From positions 101,001 to 165,000 of the forward strand of contig JAODTK010000554.1 in assembly GCA_026419785.1 (NCBI GenBank): DNA of 64,000 nt, written 5' to 3'. The position numbers and the translations under genes were made by a program. The notes beneath the pieces are model-generated. The model was not told the origin of the DNA and did no database searches. It was given only the letters and a program-made list of their open reading frames with translations. Every line of letters starts with the position of its first letter. Positions within the stretch are counted from its first letter, which is position 1. Source of the stretch: Sclerodactyla briareus (taxonomy: Eukaryota; Echinodermata; Holothuroidea; Dendrochirotida; Sclerodactylidae). Below, one piece after another: positions 60,560-64,000 of the stretch.

Positions 60560-63500
60560 ATTATGAACATCCTAACTGCACTGAATTTCAAATAGAAAAC
60601 TTTGGCCTCTTATATCTTCGCACACAAAGGGGTCGATGTATAGTCCATTTGATCATAAGGTACTTTGAGATCCGAAAATGGCCAGGAAAATTTGATTCGG
60701 CAAAAATGGTAAAGGTCAAATTGAATCAATGTCACACAGATGATAAAAATCATCTACACCACAAGACGAACCTACAGGCCGATACATGCTTGCGTTTTTC
60801 AGATATCGTCCGGACAAAGGGTATCACATACACACGGACACACGGATTACCCACCTGCGTGACCGCATAGATTCCTTGGCAAGGAATAAGAAACGGAGGC
60901 GATTATCACACTCTAACCAGATACCCTCTATGTACGAACATGTGAGAAGTGTTGCTAACTGTCAGCTAATCCATCAGTAAACACATAGGATGCTCACTTG
61001 TAGATACGTATACAGTCACGCATATAATTCCAGGTCGTAATAACGTCGTCATTCAGTTTTCGGGGGTCGGTAAAATAATACACGCGCCGTGATTTAAGAC
61101 TCATTTCCACTGATAAAGTGAAAGATGAATGATAGTTCTGTTATAGACTATTCCTGCATTTGTTTATAGTTAACCGGATCGCATGACAGCCACGCCGCAT
61201 AAACAACGTCACATCACTTTCGTTTGCCACTGTAACGACCAGTAAGGCAACTTGTTTTCATTTGCCTGACATAAAACACTAATTTGTCACCAGTTAACTG
61301 ATCAGCCTAAACCTCTGGGCGGTAACGCAGAATGAAGAGTGTTTATATTGTCCGATGAGTGATGTACGAAGGACACCTCCGTGTATAGTTTGCTTGTAAT
61401 CAGATATCAGTTGATTTCAAGACAGGTGCAAAATGAACAACATTTCTGTGTTGGGTATGCAAATGAGACAGGAAGGAACACGGCAAGGATTGAGCAGTCC
61501 AGGTAAACATATCTTTTCATTGGGCGCACGTTTTGCGCAATGCACCGCCTGTCCAAGGAGGAGGTATGTGTAATCGAAATAGCCCTCCGTACCTGAACAA
61601 TCAGGTGTATGTCCTTGCGTTAGTAAATCGAAGAAAATAAGGTCTAGCCTCGATCAAGAATCCAACCAAACAATGTTCAGGTTCTTATCAACACCCTCGG
61701 ATATTGTCACGATCCACATACTTCTGACGTTCGCAAAAAATCTCGATCCCAAAAGACTCACATATCACAATGAGGCAAGGGCGCAACCACTGTTGAAGTT
61801 GGGGGGCGGGGGTCAAGAGCATTTTGGGGGGGTCCGAAGCAGTGATGGAAACCTTTTGTGTGTGAACAATCAAAAAAAAAATTGTATGGATGCCTTCCCA
61901 AAAGTTGGAGGGTCATGACCCCCGGACCCCCCTAGTGGCTGGTATTTCCATTCACTTTTATTACACTATTCCAGGTTTGGTTGATTTATTAGATATCTTC
62001 CACGACACATACGTGTTATATTATCTGTGTTTTTGTTTTCGCCAAGGACGTAATTTGAGGAAATCCTACTGAATACTCGATTTCCATATAGTTTGATTTA
62101 ATACTGACAATCATTACTTCATTAGAACACGTTTCCTTCTTGAGTGATCGACAGATATCAAGATGAAAGGCTTCCTAGTAGAACCTATTCATTGTGATAG
62201 GTAATTACCCGTCGGAACTGGCAACCCAGACCTGGTTATTCACTGATGAATGGAAAGGAGCTGATGTTAGAGGGCGCCAACCATGATGCGTATCCGGAAT
62301 AGATGTGAAAATCACATACTTACGGAAGCGAACGTTTGTTTCAGAAGAGAATACATGGAAATGCGTCAACCCATGCATTTTGCCGTTCAATGACTCTTTG
62401 AGGAAGATATTCCAAGAATTAATTCGCAGTGATACGCATCCGTATACGCATTGTTACGTGTGTTTATTTGGCCGATACGGTGTTGGTTTGCTTTCTTTAA
62501 AAAAAATTGGCCTCTGCATGTGAAATCGATATTTATCTTTGCAAACTAAATAGGGAATATTCAGACACTGCTTCATCTTAGTTCACGTGAATTTGCGATT
62601 TATCACATATGTACCGGACCTGCATAGGCATCTATGGAATCCCAGCCTTACCCGTCTATATTGACAAAACGTTAGACGTGGTAAGACTTGCTATAATATT
62701 ACATATAATAGGGGTATTACATAATGGTCACTATCGTGAATGTAATCCTAAATTTAAAATGGTTCTCGCGTTCACACGTACTAAACTTCTCACATCCAGG
62801 TTGCTCTACCTATAGATTTGTTTCCGCAGCTTATCTGCACCTAAGTTAGAATAACACAAACTCTATGTTGCTAATACGATGTTACACACAATGCAATTGT
62901 TTGTTTTCAGTGTAGCTCGCACGGGGACAATTTGTCTCTTCAAATAGTTACGGGCATACACACATGTTTCTAGAAATGATACGTCATAACTGGCAGTTGT
63001 GTCACTACATCCAAAATAATTTGTATGACCCCGCACGCTCGCCTTGTTTTAGTTTCTCGTGCTACCAAAATAATTTTGTACAATCATTTGTAGGTGTTCC
63101 AAACTATTTTCAAGGTATTCAACTGTTCGTTTCCACCTGAGAGACTTTGGGATCCATTCGTTCGTAATTGAAGACGGTTGATTTGAGAGACGCGAATCAT
63201 TCGACTGTCCTCTAAAAGATGTTAACTTAATGTTACTTTTTATGAGCAAACACAGTGTCAATGTATTCTTAAACTGTAAGCGAAATAAGCAACTCTATGG
63301 AATATAGTCAGCCTTGCAGCTATGCCGGTAGTGTTGATGAAAATAAAGGTGGCAAAATTTCCGAGTTGTTATGCACTCTCTGATAATTTGTTCTTTTCGT
63401 GAGAAATAATGAGGTTTATAATAGCACACCATTCTAGTTTCCGATTGGTCTCTACACGTAACCCTGGTAGCTAGATATAAGTTTGCTTGTGCCACAAAAC

Positions 63501-64000
63501 CAATATCCGTTCAAGGGGAGCAACGAATTACAGTCCTTCTGCTTCGTTTGTCCTCAGCGGAAACCGTCTTCGTCTCCACCACTGCAGGCAATTTGTTGCC
63601 CAATTTGATTTGTTTTGCCCTTAAATGAACCAATAATAAACATGTTCATTCTGGTAGAGCAATGTGTAATATAGCCTCATAACTTCTGGAAGGAATTCTT
63701 ATGAGCAATTTCTGGTGACGTGGGGAGACGGTAATTACGCTAATTCCCGCGCTTTCGAGCTTGCATGCGAGGATAAATATTATCAGTCTATGATCGACCC
63801 GCGAGTATGGCATTGCAATAAAACCGTCTACCTTTCATGTTGCGACTATATAGGCTATAGAACGATTCAAATTGACAATTGAAACAACGAATTTAGGGAG
63901 AAAACATAATCGATAAAAACTCACTTTATCTGTTCATTGATGGAGATTTCTTGACCACGTTGAATGGTTGATTAATTATGACGATTGTCGCCGTCATGGG
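60560..64000. repeat. Array copy 3, running off the window end
   Basis: Collinear with copy 1 from 45190 onward. A deletion near 62770 removes the segment matching about 47640-48970 of copy 1, including module M: GGTTCTCGCGTTC is followed directly by CCAGGTTGCTCTACCTAT. A small insertion lies at about 61774-61938. The copy continues past 64000. Confidence 0.85.
61774..61938. mobile_element. Small insertion in array copy 3, possible MITE
   Basis: About 165 bp present only in copy 3, starting GGCAAGGGCGCAACCACTG and ending GGACCCCCCTAGTGGCT. The ends are weakly complementary (CAACCACTG against AGCCACTA). The interior has GTCATGACCCCCGGAC. The family is uncertain. Confidence 0.5.

Overview
This window looks like metazoan nuclear DNA, most likely from a marine invertebrate. 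A deuterostome such as an echinoderm, or a lophotrochozoan, is my guess; the species cannot be fixed from sequence alone. It is moderately AT-rich and carries tRNA-derived SINEs, several non-LTR retrotransposon remnants, a BEL/Pao retroelement, MITE-like elements, long microsatellites and many poly-C tracts. No open frame exceeds about 180 codons. I found no intact host gene, no rRNA and no convincing functional tRNA gene. None of the recognisable coding sequence is intact; all of it is decayed transposon protein.

Layout. Positions 1-13 kb are mostly unassigned DNA with an (AT)n block and one member of each of two diverged repeat pairs. Positions 13.3-14.6 kb hold a GAGT microsatellite and reverse-strand LINE remnants, including an RT piece with its FADD motif. 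Positions 17.69-21.25 kb form a candidate 3.56 kb element bounded by GGCGTCGATCC inverted ends, with no recognisable transposase. Positions 25.1-26.8 kb are a cluster of locally repeated TGACCT-rich segments. Positions 27.5-27.7 kb are a probable LINE C-terminal remnant. Positions 28.8-30.1 kb hold a nested local duplication.

Positions 30.9-32.7 kb are a retroelement junction. A reverse-strand LINE RT abuts a forward-strand LINE fragment of a different type whose endonuclease runs straight into its RT tail, followed by a tRNA-derived SINE. A second SINE with an (AAT)n tail lies at 34.8-35.3 kb. Positions 37.5-41.2 kb hold a reverse-strand BEL/Pao element with protease, RT, RNase H and integrase, which has lost the central RT part including YxDD.

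The last third (about 41.9-64 kb) is a tandem array of large (about 7 kb) diverged repeat units. Two copies and the start of a third are visible, and an older, more decayed relative lies at 33.6-34.8 kb. Comparing the copies works as a natural insertion assay. It exposes a TA-flanked MITE with a clean empty site in a paralogue, a TTAA-edged MITE, a small third insertion, a roughly 375-bp transposed module, a 1.3-kb deletion, and an inverted arm that makes a foldback at the start of copy 3. I see no coding function for the array unit.
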